Source of the DNA: Candidatus Methanogasteraceae archaeon UBA261
GTDB lineage: Archaea; Halobacteriota; Methanosarcinia; Methanosarcinales; Methanogasteraceae
Direction: 5' to 3'
NCBI GenBank assembly: GCA_002506015.1
Contig: DAWR01000075.1
Coordinates: forward strand, 1-7,813
DNA length: 7,813 nucleotides
A program made the position numbers and the translations under genes. The notes beneath the pieces were generated by a model. The model made no database searches. It saw only the letters and a list, made by a program, of their open reading frames with translations, and was not told the DNA's origin. Shown piece by piece: positions 1-6,206 of this stretch; the stretch's first letter is position 1; each line of letters begins with the position of its first letter.

Positions 1-2
1 TA

Positions 3-1127
3 ATAAACGACCTGCTAAAGAGTGGGACGCCACCGGAAGCCATACTATTCGTCAATCTCGATGAACCCCTGTTTCAGAGCAGGTCAAAAGACCCGGCACA
101 CCTGACCGGGTTAATCGAGCATCATCTGGTGCAGCATAGCCGACAGTTGCACTTCTACATCTTCCTTGACGAAATACAGAGCCAGTATTACTGGGTGCAG
201 GCAGTAAAGACCCTGCACGACGTCAGGAAAAATATAAAGATTGTGCTGACCGGTTCAACATCCACCCTTCTTCAGAGCGAAATAAGCACGAAGCTCTCGG
301 GAAGGTACTTTCACATCACAGTCTATCCACTCTCATTTGCGGAATACTTAAACTTCAAACATGTCCAAAACCCCACAACCATCGAGATGATCCGGCATTT
401 CGATGATTATCTCGGATATGGGGCGTTTCCACGGGTTGTACTGGAAGATGACCGCGATCTGAAACAGGAGATACTGAAAAACTACTTCCAGACCATCTAC
501 TTAAAGGACATAATCTATCCAAACAACATCAGGAACAATAAGGATGTGTTTGACCTGCTCTATTTCGCGATCTCAAATGTAGGAAAGTCATTCTCATACT
601 CAAGCATTGGAAAAACCCTCGGCATTGCATCAGAAACTGTGAAAGAATACCTATGGTATGCGGAAAGTTCGTACCTGTTGTACACACTGACCAAATACGA
701 CGTATCTGTGAAAAAACAGCTTGCAAATCCCAAAAAACTGTACTGCCTGGATACCGGGCTTGTAAATTCAGTATCATTCAGGTTTTCAGAGAACCGGGGC
801 AGGTTACTTGAGAATCTTGTGTGCACAGCATTGAGAAGGAAGAACAAAGAGATATATTATCACAAAGGGAATTATGAATGTGACTTCTTGATAAGAGACG
901 GTCTCAAGGTAACCTGCGCACTTCAGGTAACTCTTTCCTTGCAGGATGATGCTACACGGAAAAGAGAGATAAGGGGGTTGTTAGAAGCAATGAAAGTACA
1001 TAACCTTGACGAAGGTGTCATAATATCTGAGAAAGAATCTGATGTGCTCGTTATGGGTGATAAAACTATCAGAATCACACCCATTTACAAATGGCTCATG
1101 CCCGATACGGAAAGAATGCAGAATTAA
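3..1127 (+). CDS. AAA ATPase with DUF4143 C-terminus (5' truncated by window edge)
   Basis: The reading frame is open from base 3 to the TAA at 1125-1127, so the start codon and the Walker A loop lie to the left of the window. A GTG at 129 is internal, because the in-frame codons before it read as AAA core (ILFVNLDEPLF). The Walker B strand FYIFLDEIQ is at about 150-176 and a sensor-like VLTGSTSTLL at about 240-270. The second half matches the DUF4143 layout: a winged-helix-like piece around YSSIGKTLGIASETVKEYL, then LYCLDTGL, then a nuclease-like fold with LENLV, ECDFLIR and ALQVT. The last motif has Q-V-T where active PD-(D/E)XK enzymes have E-x-K, so nuclease activity is doubtful. Proteins of this family are widespread in archaea and bacteria, are often single genes, and have no settled cellular role. 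The family call is firm; function is unknown. The end of the gene looks intact. Confidence 0.9.
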   Translation: MNDLLKSGTPPEAILFVNLDEPLFQSRSKDPAHLTGLIEHHLVQHSRQLHFYIFLDEIQSQYYWVQAVKTLHDVRKNIKIVLTGSTSTLLQSEISTKLSGRYFHITVYPLSFAEYLNFKHVQNPTTIEMIRHFDDYLGYGAFPRVVLEDDRDLKQEILKNYFQTIYLKDIIYPNNIRNNKDVFDLLYFAISNVGKSFSYSSIGKTLGIASETVKEYLWYAESSYLLYTLTKYDVSVKKQLANPKKLYCLDTGLVNSVSFRFSENRGRLLENLVCTALRRKNKEIYYHKGNYECDFLIRDGLKVTCALQVTLSLQDDATRKREIRGLLEAMKVHNLDEGVIISEKESDVLVMGDKTIRITPIYKWLMPDTERMQN

Positions 1128-1294
1128 ATGGATGTGGCTCCGTTTGACCCCCAAGCACCTGCCCGATTGTCTTAAGACCGCCCGTATAACCGGTGCGCCG
1201 CAGCGGAACGTTGGCTGGTGCAATAATTAAGCGATAGCAAACCATCTTCGTTTCGGAATGACTATAATCTCTGGCGCAGAGAACCCATCGATCC
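1128..1294 (+). other. Spacer that may hold the decayed N-terminus of the radical SAM pseudogene
   Basis: An ATG follows directly after the stop of the ATPase gene (1128-1130). In that frame the translation reads MDVAPFDPQAPARLS, stop, then a stretch ending in AAAERWLVQ, stop, then LSDSKPSSFRNDYNLWRREP and IDP, ending at a TGA at 1296-1298. One frame change there would join it to HLSELARCNLCEWRCG of the next gene. The composition looks protein-like despite the stops, so this may be the ruined beginning of the radical SAM gene rather than true intergenic DNA. No promoter or hairpin stands out. Confidence 0.3.
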
Positions 1295-2241
1295 ATGATG
1301 CAGCACCTATCCGAACTTGCGCGATGTAACCTCTGCGAATGGAGGTGCGGGGTAAATCGGCTCGAAGGTGAGCGCGGCGTGTGCAGGGCAGAGATGCCGC
1401 AGGTCGCATACACGATGCTATCAGAGACGCTTGCCAGCTACTTGGTTACCATGCTCGGCTGCAATTTTAGATGTATACACTGCAACGCATACCGGATATC
1501 GCAGTATCCTGATGCACAATGGTTCTACCGGGATTATGTGGGGCCAGCTGTGCTTGCGGATGAAGTGATATCCAGAATGACGCCAGACACGGATAAGATC
1601 AATTTCACGGGGGGAGAGCTAACGATTCATCTTCCATATATCGAGGAGGTGGTGCAGGCGATATGAGAGAAGTATGCAGCGATCGGCGTCGGGATTGCGA
1701 CCAATGGTTTCAGTACGCAAAAGACGCTCTGGCGGGTGATCGACATATCCACATCGATCTCCTTTGAGATCAAGGCTTATGATGATGGTTTGCACCGGAT
1801 GCTGACAGGCGCACCATCCGCACCGGTGCTCAGGAATGCAAAGGTACTTGCAACGAGAGCCAGAGAGAGCATCCGTGTATTCAGAACAGTGGTGATACCG
1901 GGCATAACCGAGCGTTAGGTGCTAAAGATAGCAGAATCCATCGCTGGCGTCGATTCAACGATACCGTACCGGTTGATCGGGTTTCGACCGAACTTCATGC
2001 TGTAATGCCACCCCGGACCAGGCATGGCTCTGATGAACGATCTGGCTGAACAATTAAGGATGCCGGACTCACTGATGTTGCGTGGTCCGGATACTACCCA
2101 ACCGAGATACTGGGTGGCAGCGAGACTGCGATTGCTGCGCAGTATCGCAGACGTGCTGGCTGCCATAAGTATCCAAGATCGTGTGGGGAATGCGAACTCA
2201 GGGATCGGTGTCCTGCATGTCTGCTCGAAGCGTGGCGGTGA
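1295..2241 (+). pseudogene. Radical SAM protein (PflA-like activating-enzyme family), disrupted
   Basis: The intact protein would be a radical SAM enzyme. The first open piece (ATG 1295 to TGA 1664-1666) has four N-terminal cysteines in CNLCEWRC...GERGVC (residues 11, 14, 18, 30). The CxxxCxxC iron-sulfur motif LGCNFRCIHC (C56, C60, C63) and a GGE SAM-binding motif in NFTGGEL follow. Past the TGA the same frame continues sensibly (EKYAAIGVGIATNGFS, later IKAYDDGLHRM, VVIPGITER) to a TAG at 1916-1918, then VLKIAESIAGVD and YRLIGFRPNFML to a TAA at 2003-2005. After GPGMALMNDLAEQ the frame shifts near 2051-2056 and resumes as IKDAGLTDVAWSGYYPTEIL, ending with a cysteine-rich tail (GCHKYPRSCGECELRDRC, then PACLLEAW) and TGA at 2239-2241. 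Three different stop codons plus a frameshift make it non-functional as read, while the clear residual homology suggests recent inactivation. PflA-type enzymes make glycyl radicals or related radicals; the target here is unknown. Confidence 0.85.
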
Positions 2242-2263
2242 GTTAAAGCGTGGCGGTGAGTTA
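2228..2263 (+). repeat. Perfect tandem repeat, 2 x 18 bp
   Basis: The unit aagcgtggcggtgagtta occurs twice without a mismatch, at 2228-2245 and 2246-2263. The first copy contains the last codons and stop of the radical SAM pseudogene (GAA GCG TGG CGG TGA). The second lies just outside it, and five bases further is the GTGCG that may begin a group II intron remnant. A short tandem duplication such as this can come from replication slippage or from repair at an insertion site. Confidence 0.9.
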
Positions 2264-2267
2264 GTGA

Positions 2268-2443
2268 GTGCGCCGAGCAAAATTCATACTACCCAGTTGG
2301 TGAAAATCCAACCTGAGGAAAGATTAGCCGCCACCTTATAACTGAACCCTGTACCCAATCTGAGGCGAATTCGATCTATAGGACATCGGTGCAGCGCTGC
2401 GTTGGATCACAAGAACAGTCAGCGGAATATCCATACCATCGAA
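2268..2443 (+). mobile_element. Possible 5' fragment of a group II intron (domain I-like)
   Basis: GTGCG at 2268-2272 fits the GUGYG 5' consensus of group II introns. It is followed by a stretch that is a poor coding candidate but rich in intron-like pieces. These include a hairpin GTTGG-TGAAAAT-CCAAC at about 2295-2311 and a possible TGGAT/ATCCA stem (about 2403-2432) enclosing a GAACAGTCAGCGGAAT segment. I see no domain V hairpin (the AGC-type 34-mer near the 3' end) and no reverse transcriptase in the rest of the window. If this is an intron, it is a truncated relic that has lost its ORF and 3' half. It could instead be ordinary decayed intergenic DNA. The call rests on motif resemblance only. 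Confidence 0.3.
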
Positions 2444-2689
2444 ATGACAACCAAAAACAAGTCCGACATCAGCCAGGAGATCCAGCGGAAAATCGTGATC
2501 CCTATGATCGGCAGCGGAACAATCGAAAAGCAGTTTATCCACGATTATCTCGATAAAAAACCATCTGCGACGGCAGATGAGATCGATGAAACGCACAGGC
2601 GCCTTGTGAATGACGTAACTCGAACATACCTCCGGGCGGGATATGGTTCGAAGAAACTGGTCGGGTACCTGCAGGGGTGTACGGCATAA
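2444..2689 (+). CDS. Hypothetical protein, probably N-terminal half of a frameshifted HTH protein
   Basis: I do not recognise the family. From ATG 2444 (a TTG at 2402 is an upstream alternative) the 81-residue product is charged and helical. It has IGSGTIEKQFIHDYLDKK, then ATADEIDETHRRLVNDVTR, and ends in AGYGSKKLVGYLQG followed by four stray residues and TAA. The GYGSKKLVGYLQ piece looks like the first helices of a DNA-binding helix-turn-helix, as seen in transposases and recombinases. Its natural partner (YGIMITEKTVLAWLRKHG) lies in the next frame just downstream. I therefore read this and the following frame as one gene broken by a frameshift near 2672-2677. The alternative is two small coupled genes, since TAA at 2687-2689 overlaps an ATG at 2689. 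No Shine-Dalgarno is obvious before 2444. Confidence 0.35.
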   Translation: MTTKNKSDISQEIQRKIVIPMIGSGTIEKQFIHDYLDKKPSATADEIDETHRRLVNDVTRTYLRAGYGSKKLVGYLQGCTA

Positions 2690-2949
2690 TGATAACCGAG
2701 AAGACGGTTCTGGCATGGCTCAGAAAGCATGGTGCCACGATTCAACCGCCGACGCGTGAACGAGAGCGAGTCCTGCATTTCAGATGGGAGCGCGAGCGTG
2801 TGAGAGAGATTGAGAGTCTCAGAAAAGATGTAGAATCATTGGAAAAACGTTATGGTTCATGTGTGGATGAGATGATGATTAATAGAGGCACATCCAACCA
2901 TCTTCAGGGTGTATTCTCCATAAGATCTGATGGCATGGAAATTCATTGA
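2677..2949 (+). CDS. Hypothetical protein with HTH-like start and coiled coil, probably C-terminal half of the frameshifted gene
   Basis: The frame starts with GTG 2677 or, more conventionally, ATG 2689, which overlaps the previous stop as TAATG. The first residues, YGIMITEKTVLAWLRKHGA, look like the recognition part of a helix-turn-helix. A basic, glutamate-rich heptad-like stretch follows (RERERVREIESLRKDVESLE, residues about 32-55), which should form a coiled coil. The tail GTSNHLQGVFSIRSDGMEIH is of unknown type. If joined to the preceding frame, the protein would be about 170 residues with a central DNA-binding region, compatible with a transposase or regulator fragment. I cannot name it. 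The G-rich run GCAGGGG upstream of 2677 could act as a weak ribosome binding site. Confidence 0.35.
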   Translation: MYGIMITEKTVLAWLRKHGATIQPPTRERERVLHFRWERERVREIESLRKDVESLEKRYGSCVDEMMINRGTSNHLQGVFSIRSDGMEIH

Positions 2950-3139
2950 CCCATATAACAGGGTGGATGGAAAAGAGATTTACAACCTCTTTTACTGTCT
3001 GGATCTGGAGTTTAATAGAGAGAATAGCTATTATGTATGAAACTCGACCAATCATTTTATGTTAAGAGACCTGGGGCTGGATTGGAAGCTTTTCATCGAT
3101 ACATTGATCCTGAAAGTCGGAAGGGTGCTGGCTCAATAG
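2930..3139 (+). pseudogene. Remnant reading frame of unknown protein
   Basis: In the frame beginning at ATG 2930 the translation is aromatic-rich and protein-like: MAWKFIDPYNRVDGKEIYNL, then FYCLDLEFNRENSYYV up to a TGA at 3038-3040. It continues as HFMLRDLGLDWKLFIDTLIL and KVGRVLAQ to a TAG at 3137-3139. It overlaps the end of the preceding frame (2677-2949) in a different phase, so it may be a further frameshifted part of the same gene. I do not recognise a family, and short stretches can look coding by chance, so confidence is low. Confidence 0.25.
2971..2993 (+). terminator. Hairpin with T-rich 3' arm, possible terminator
   Basis: AAAAGAG (2971-2977) and CTCTTTT (2987-2993) are perfect inverted repeats of 7 bp around a 9-nt loop. 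The hairpin starts 22 nt after the stop at 2949 and its 3' arm ends in four Ts. It could end transcription of the small frame upstream. The stem is short and AT-rich, and archaeal termination depends mainly on T-runs, so this is only a candidate. Confidence 0.3.
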
Positions 3140-3236
3140 GGTGTGTCCGGGAATCGGTGGTGTGCATACGGGGGCGATGGGGGTGTAACTAATGAGCGCT
3201 GCGTCGGCTGGTTCATGCTACTGTACTTATCAAAAG

Positions 3237-3246
3237 TTTTAAGTAT
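3237..3246 (+). promoter_or_regulatory. Candidate archaeal TATA box with upstream BRE-like A-run
   Basis: TTTTAAGTAT is preceded by CAAAAG, which resembles the purine/A-rich BRE element next to archaeal TATA boxes. Archaeal transcription usually starts about 25 bases downstream, which would be near 3265-3270, right at the left arm of the inverted repeat. TAATTATA near 3298-3305 is the competing candidate. Confidence 0.45.
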
Positions 3247-3267
3247 GGGGTGGATCATCTATCGACG

Positions 3268-3289
3268 TGCATGCGCTGTGTAACATGCA
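3268..3289 (+). promoter_or_regulatory. 6-10-6 inverted repeat, possible operator
   Basis: TGCATG (3268-3273) and CATGCA (3284-3289) are exact reverse complements with a 10-nt spacer. Their centres are 16 nt apart, which suits a dimeric regulator. The dyad sits over the transcript start predicted from the TATA-like box at 3237, the position expected of a repressor site. The genes downstream suggest a metal, cofactor or nitrogen signal, but the sequence alone does not identify the regulator. Confidence 0.35.
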
Positions 3290-3341
3290 TTTCGCGTGTA
3301 ATTATACCAGATAAAAGTCTGCCCGAATGAGGTACTATACA

Positions 3342-4589
3342 ATGAGAATGAATACAATACTGGCTGGAATAGCTATGAGCCTGCTGCTCTTGCTAACGCT
3401 TTCAGCATCAGCATCTGACCACACGCTTAACGTCTTCGGGAACGCGAATGAGGACGACACGATAAATATGCAGGATGTGACCTACACCGAACTGATCATC
3501 CTCGAGTACAGAGACGCAACAGACCTCGCGGACGCCAAGTACGACGACAAGATCAACATGCAGGACGTGACTCAGATCGAGCTTGTCATTCTCGGAAAGG
3601 AGAAGGAGCTCACGGTTCTGGATTCGGTTGATAGGATCGTGACCTTAGAGATGCCGATAGAGAGGGTGGTCGCACTCTCTACCTCTGCCCCTGCCGGGAC
3701 GTACCGGATCCTTGGCGCGATGGATAAGATCGTCGGGATCAATCAGATGATCACGGGGGATCCGTTCTACCCGGAGTTGCAGGACAAGCCTGCGGTGGGC
3801 TGGCCCTCGCCTGACTACGAAGCGATCGTGGAACTTGACCCCGATCTGATAGTTGCGGGTACAGGCGAATTTTACTACTTTGAGATCCTGGAGAAGATGG
3901 ACCCCCTTGGAATAGACGTCGTTCTGATCGATTGCGGTGGTAAACCACCAAAGTATTTCGCGGAACTGCGAACTCTCGGGATGATACTGGGAGTAACAGA
4001 GCGGGCAGAGGAGTATATCGACTTCTCCCAGCCATATCTTGATCTGGTGGAGGAGAGGATACAGGAGTTGAGTTTGGAGGAGAAGAAGACGGTTTACTTT
4101 GAGTTCATAGGCGACTATGCGATAATGTCGAGATCTGATGACGTTATCAATCGTGCCGGAGGAGTGCATGTATTTGCTGACCTCTTTTCCGATGATCCGA
4201 TGGAGCACAAGCGCTTCACAGTAGAGCCTGAGGCGGTGGTAGCCAAAAACCCCGATGTGATCATCAAGGATCCGCATCTCGGTTTCAAGTGGTCGGGTTA
4301 CGCTCATGGCGTAACAGACAATATGGACGGATTGAGAGCGGAGCTGATGGAGCGACCCGGCTGGAGTGAACTGAATGCGGTCTCAGACGGCGAGATCTAT
4401 ATACAATCCCGTGAGCTCGGAAACGAGCGGACACTGGGCACCTGTTTCCTTGCGAAGACACTATACCCCGATCTCTTCTCAGATCTGGATACCGGGGCGT
4501 TGCTTGAGGAATATCTGGAGAAATACCACGGCATGGAGTATGATGACTACCAGGTAGCCGTTTATCATCCGGACAGGCTGCTCCGATAA
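3342..4589 (+). CDS. Dockerin-bearing ABC-transporter substrate-binding protein (BtuF/FepB-like)
   Basis: This is a predicted secreted or lipid-side binding protein for an iron-chelate, haem or corrinoid-type ligand. I choose ATG 3342 over ATG 3327 because GAGGT (3329-3333) lies 8 nt before it; the product is then 415 residues. A signal peptide (ILAGIAMSLLLLLTLSASAS, about residues 6-25) comes first. Two dockerin-like Ca-binding repeats follow (about 32-86): GNANEDDTINMQD and ADAKYDDKINMQD, each ending in an ELxIL helix. Asn/Asp occupy positions 1, 3, 5 and 12 of the first loop, while the second has Lys at position 3. The type III periplasmic-binding fold begins at VDRIVTLEMPIERVVALS. It shows the usual IVGINQM, ELDPDLIVAGTG, RAGGVHVFADL and PEAVVAKNPDVII blocks. 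No permease or ATPase is in the window. The stop is 12 nt from the NifD-like start, so it is probably co-transcribed with the reductase genes and may deliver their substrate or cofactor (inference). Ligand specificity is not readable. Confidence 0.88.
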   Translation: MRMNTILAGIAMSLLLLLTLSASASDHTLNVFGNANEDDTINMQDVTYTELIILEYRDATDLADAKYDDKINMQDVTQIELVILGKEKELTVLDSVDRIVTLEMPIERVVALSTSAPAGTYRILGAMDKIVGINQMITGDPFYPELQDKPAVGWPSPDYEAIVELDPDLIVAGTGEFYYFEILEKMDPLGIDVVLIDCGGKPPKYFAELRTLGMILGVTERAEEYIDFSQPYLDLVEERIQELSLEEKKTVYFEFIGDYAIMSRSDDVINRAGGVHVFADLFSDDPMEHKRFTVEPEAVVAKNPDVIIKDPHLGFKWSGYAHGVTDNMDGLRAELMERPGWSELNAVSDGEIYIQSRELGNERTLGTCFLAKTLYPDLFSDLDTGALLEEYLEKYHGMEYDDYQVAVYHPDRLLR

Positions 4590-4601
4590 CAAAGACAAGA
4601 C

Positions 4602-6206
4602 ATGAATATAACCATGCAGATGAGCAAACAACTACAACAGGCGGCACACAACGGTGGAAGTCCGCTCCGTGAGATATTCCGTGACCGCGTATTTAACGGC
4701 ATTCACCAGGGCACAACATGGCAGTTTCACCGCTACGGTATAAACTGTAAGCTCTCCGGATCCGTCTATGCGGTATCAGAGATCGAGGGCGCAGTACCGC
4801 TGATACACGGACCTGCCGGCTGCGCTTTTCACCAGAGATTGACACCACGCAAGATGTATGCACCGATCTATAATCTGCCATGCACGAATCTTGACGAGAA
4901 TGATGTGATCTATGGCGGCGAGGATAAGTTGCGAGATAAGATTAACGAGGTCTATCGCAAGTTCCATCCGCAATTAATCGCGGTCCTCCCGACATGCGTA
5001 TCGGGTCTGGTCGGCGATGACGTGCCCGGTGTCATAACAGAACTTGATCTTCCATGCGATGTTTTGCATGTCCCATCAGAGGGCTTCGCACACCGGAGCA
5101 GGGAGTCACTCGATGTGTTGATGCGGGACTTTGCTGAATCGTGGAAGGATCCTTCGAGATCTCCGGCGTACGATCTGCGGGGCTGCGGGCATGAGGAGGT
5201 GATGTTCTCGATTGTGGATCAGCTGATGGAGGAGCAGGAGATCGCTGAAAATCTTGTGAACATCGAGTCCTTTGGCAGATTCACTTACGGATTCAGAAGC
5301 GAGCTTGCTGAGATCAAGCACATCTTTGGCGAGATGGGTGTCAGCGTAAACCTGACACTCCCGACATGTACAGTCGACGAGATAAAACGTGCTCCAGCAG
5401 CAGAACTGAACATCGTGACACGGAACCTGCGCTGGGCAGAGCGGATGAAGGAGAGGTTCGGAAACGACTACCTCAGAAAATGGTTCTTCTACTTCGGTCT
5501 CGACGGTGTTGAGAAGTTCTACCATGATTGTGCATCGAAACTGGATCTGAACGGCGTTGCGGACGGTGCCATCAGAATAGAGAAGACGCAGTCTCTGCAG
5601 GAGCTTGAGAGATATCAGAAGGTTTTTGCACGGGATGATTTCGCTGTCTCAACTCAAGGGTTCTTCTTTACCCCGTATCTTGCGAGGATCTATGCACTTG
5701 ATCTCAAACTCCCGATAAAATACCTCTGCGTTGATATGCAGCTTCTGAAGGCGCTCAACATATCCGAGGAGACAATCGAGGTAATGGAAAAGAATATGCA
5801 GGAAGCGTTTGATGAATGGGATCTGGGTTTTGAGGTTGTCACGAACCCGACATTAGGTGAGATGTCGGAGATCGCAAAGAAGGTTGACCATGTCTTGAGC
5901 GATCGCATAACACCACCGATCTATGAAAAGGGCGGTGGAGTCGGGGTGATGGACATCTCTGCCACAAGATACCTCCTCTTCCGAACCGGTTTTTCCGGAA
6001 TCGTTGAGTTCGGAAAGTATCTCACCCGTGAACTGAATACCGGAAAGACCCATCAGAACAGTCGAGAACCGATAATCTCCAGATTCGACTATGATACGAT
6101 CTACTATCCTATGCTGGATGATGACCGATGCTCGGCATCGAGAGAGATGTGGTCGGGGATGTGGGGCATGAAAAGCGTTGGATGTGATGACAATGGACGG
6201 CGGTAA
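4602..6206 (+). CDS. NifD-like nitrogenase component 1 subunit (non-FeMo-co type)
   Basis: The 534-residue product is about NifD length and belongs to the nitrogenase component 1 superfamily. P-cluster-type cysteines are C74 in HGPAGCAFH, C94 in NLPCTNLDENDVIYGGEDKL and C132 in PTCVSGLVGDD. The block APAAELNIVTRNLRWAERM matches the NifD region carrying the cofactor ligand Cys275, but no cysteine is there (T/R instead). Near RYLLFRTGFSGIVEFGKYL, where NifD has His442, no histidine is seen. So it should bind an iron-sulfur cluster at the subunit interface but not FeMo-co. C256 (LPTCTVDEIKRAPAAEL) lies near the would-be cofactor pocket. The C-terminus carries C510 and C528. ATG 4602 is the first of three nearby starts (4602, 4614, 4620) and none has a good ribosome binding site. 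It should form a heteromer with the next gene product and accept electrons from the NifH-like protein. NifE-like scaffold function is an alternative. The superfamily call is certain; the substrate is unknown. Confidence 0.93.
   Translation: MNITMQMSKQLQQAAHNGGSPLREIFRDRVFNGIHQGTTWQFHRYGINCKLSGSVYAVSEIEGAVPLIHGPAGCAFHQRLTPRKMYAPIYNLPCTNLDENDVIYGGEDKLRDKINEVYRKFHPQLIAVLPTCVSGLVGDDVPGVITELDLPCDVLHVPSEGFAHRSRESLDVLMRDFAESWKDPSRSPAYDLRGCGHEEVMFSIVDQLMEEQEIAENLVNIESFGRFTYGFRSELAEIKHIFGEMGVSVNLTLPTCTVDEIKRAPAAELNIVTRNLRWAERMKERFGNDYLRKWFFYFGLDGVEKFYHDCASKLDLNGVADGAIRIEKTQSLQELERYQKVFARDDFAVSTQGFFFTPYLARIYALDLKLPIKYLCVDMQLLKALNISEETIEVMEKNMQEAFDEWDLGFEVVTNPTLGEMSEIAKKVDHVLSDRITPPIYEKGGGVGVMDISATRYLLFRTGFSGIVEFGKYLTRELNTGKTHQNSREPIISRFDYDTIYYPMLDDDRCSASREMWSGMWGMKSVGCDDNGRR

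Larger units (their letters stand above)
3140..3341 (+). other. Control region ahead of the binding-protein/nitrogenase-like operon
   Basis: I see no believable gene here on either strand. The first 90 bases are G-rich (GGGGGCGATGGGGGTG around 3171-3187) without an evident structure. The second half holds the TATA-like box, the inverted repeat, and a second AT-rich element TAATTATA at about 3298-3305. The second element would place a transcript start almost at 3327 if used. The first would give a 5' leader of roughly 75 nt. Confidence 0.6.

Noticed and set aside
1664..1666. In-frame TGA as selenocysteine
   Set aside because: It falls between the SAM-binding block and a variable helix, not at a catalytic cysteine, and the gene has other lesions.
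1916..1918. TAG read through as pyrrolysine
   Set aside because: The same gene also contains a TGA, a TAA and a frameshift, so decay is the simpler reading.
2024..2341. 105-codon plus-strand frame as an independent gene
   Set aside because: Its first part is the tail of the radical SAM frame and the rest is what follows the frameshift in the wrong phase; the protein-like signal is in the neighbouring frame.
2395..2412. Text resembling the 3' end of 16S rRNA (GCTGCGTTGGATCAC)
   Set aside because: Only a short similarity, with no CCTCC tail and no rRNA sequence upstream.
3645..4307. 220-codon open frame on the minus strand inside the binding-protein gene
   Set aside because: It is antisense to a gene with clear domains, has no recognisable motif, and the plus-strand protein explains the region fully.
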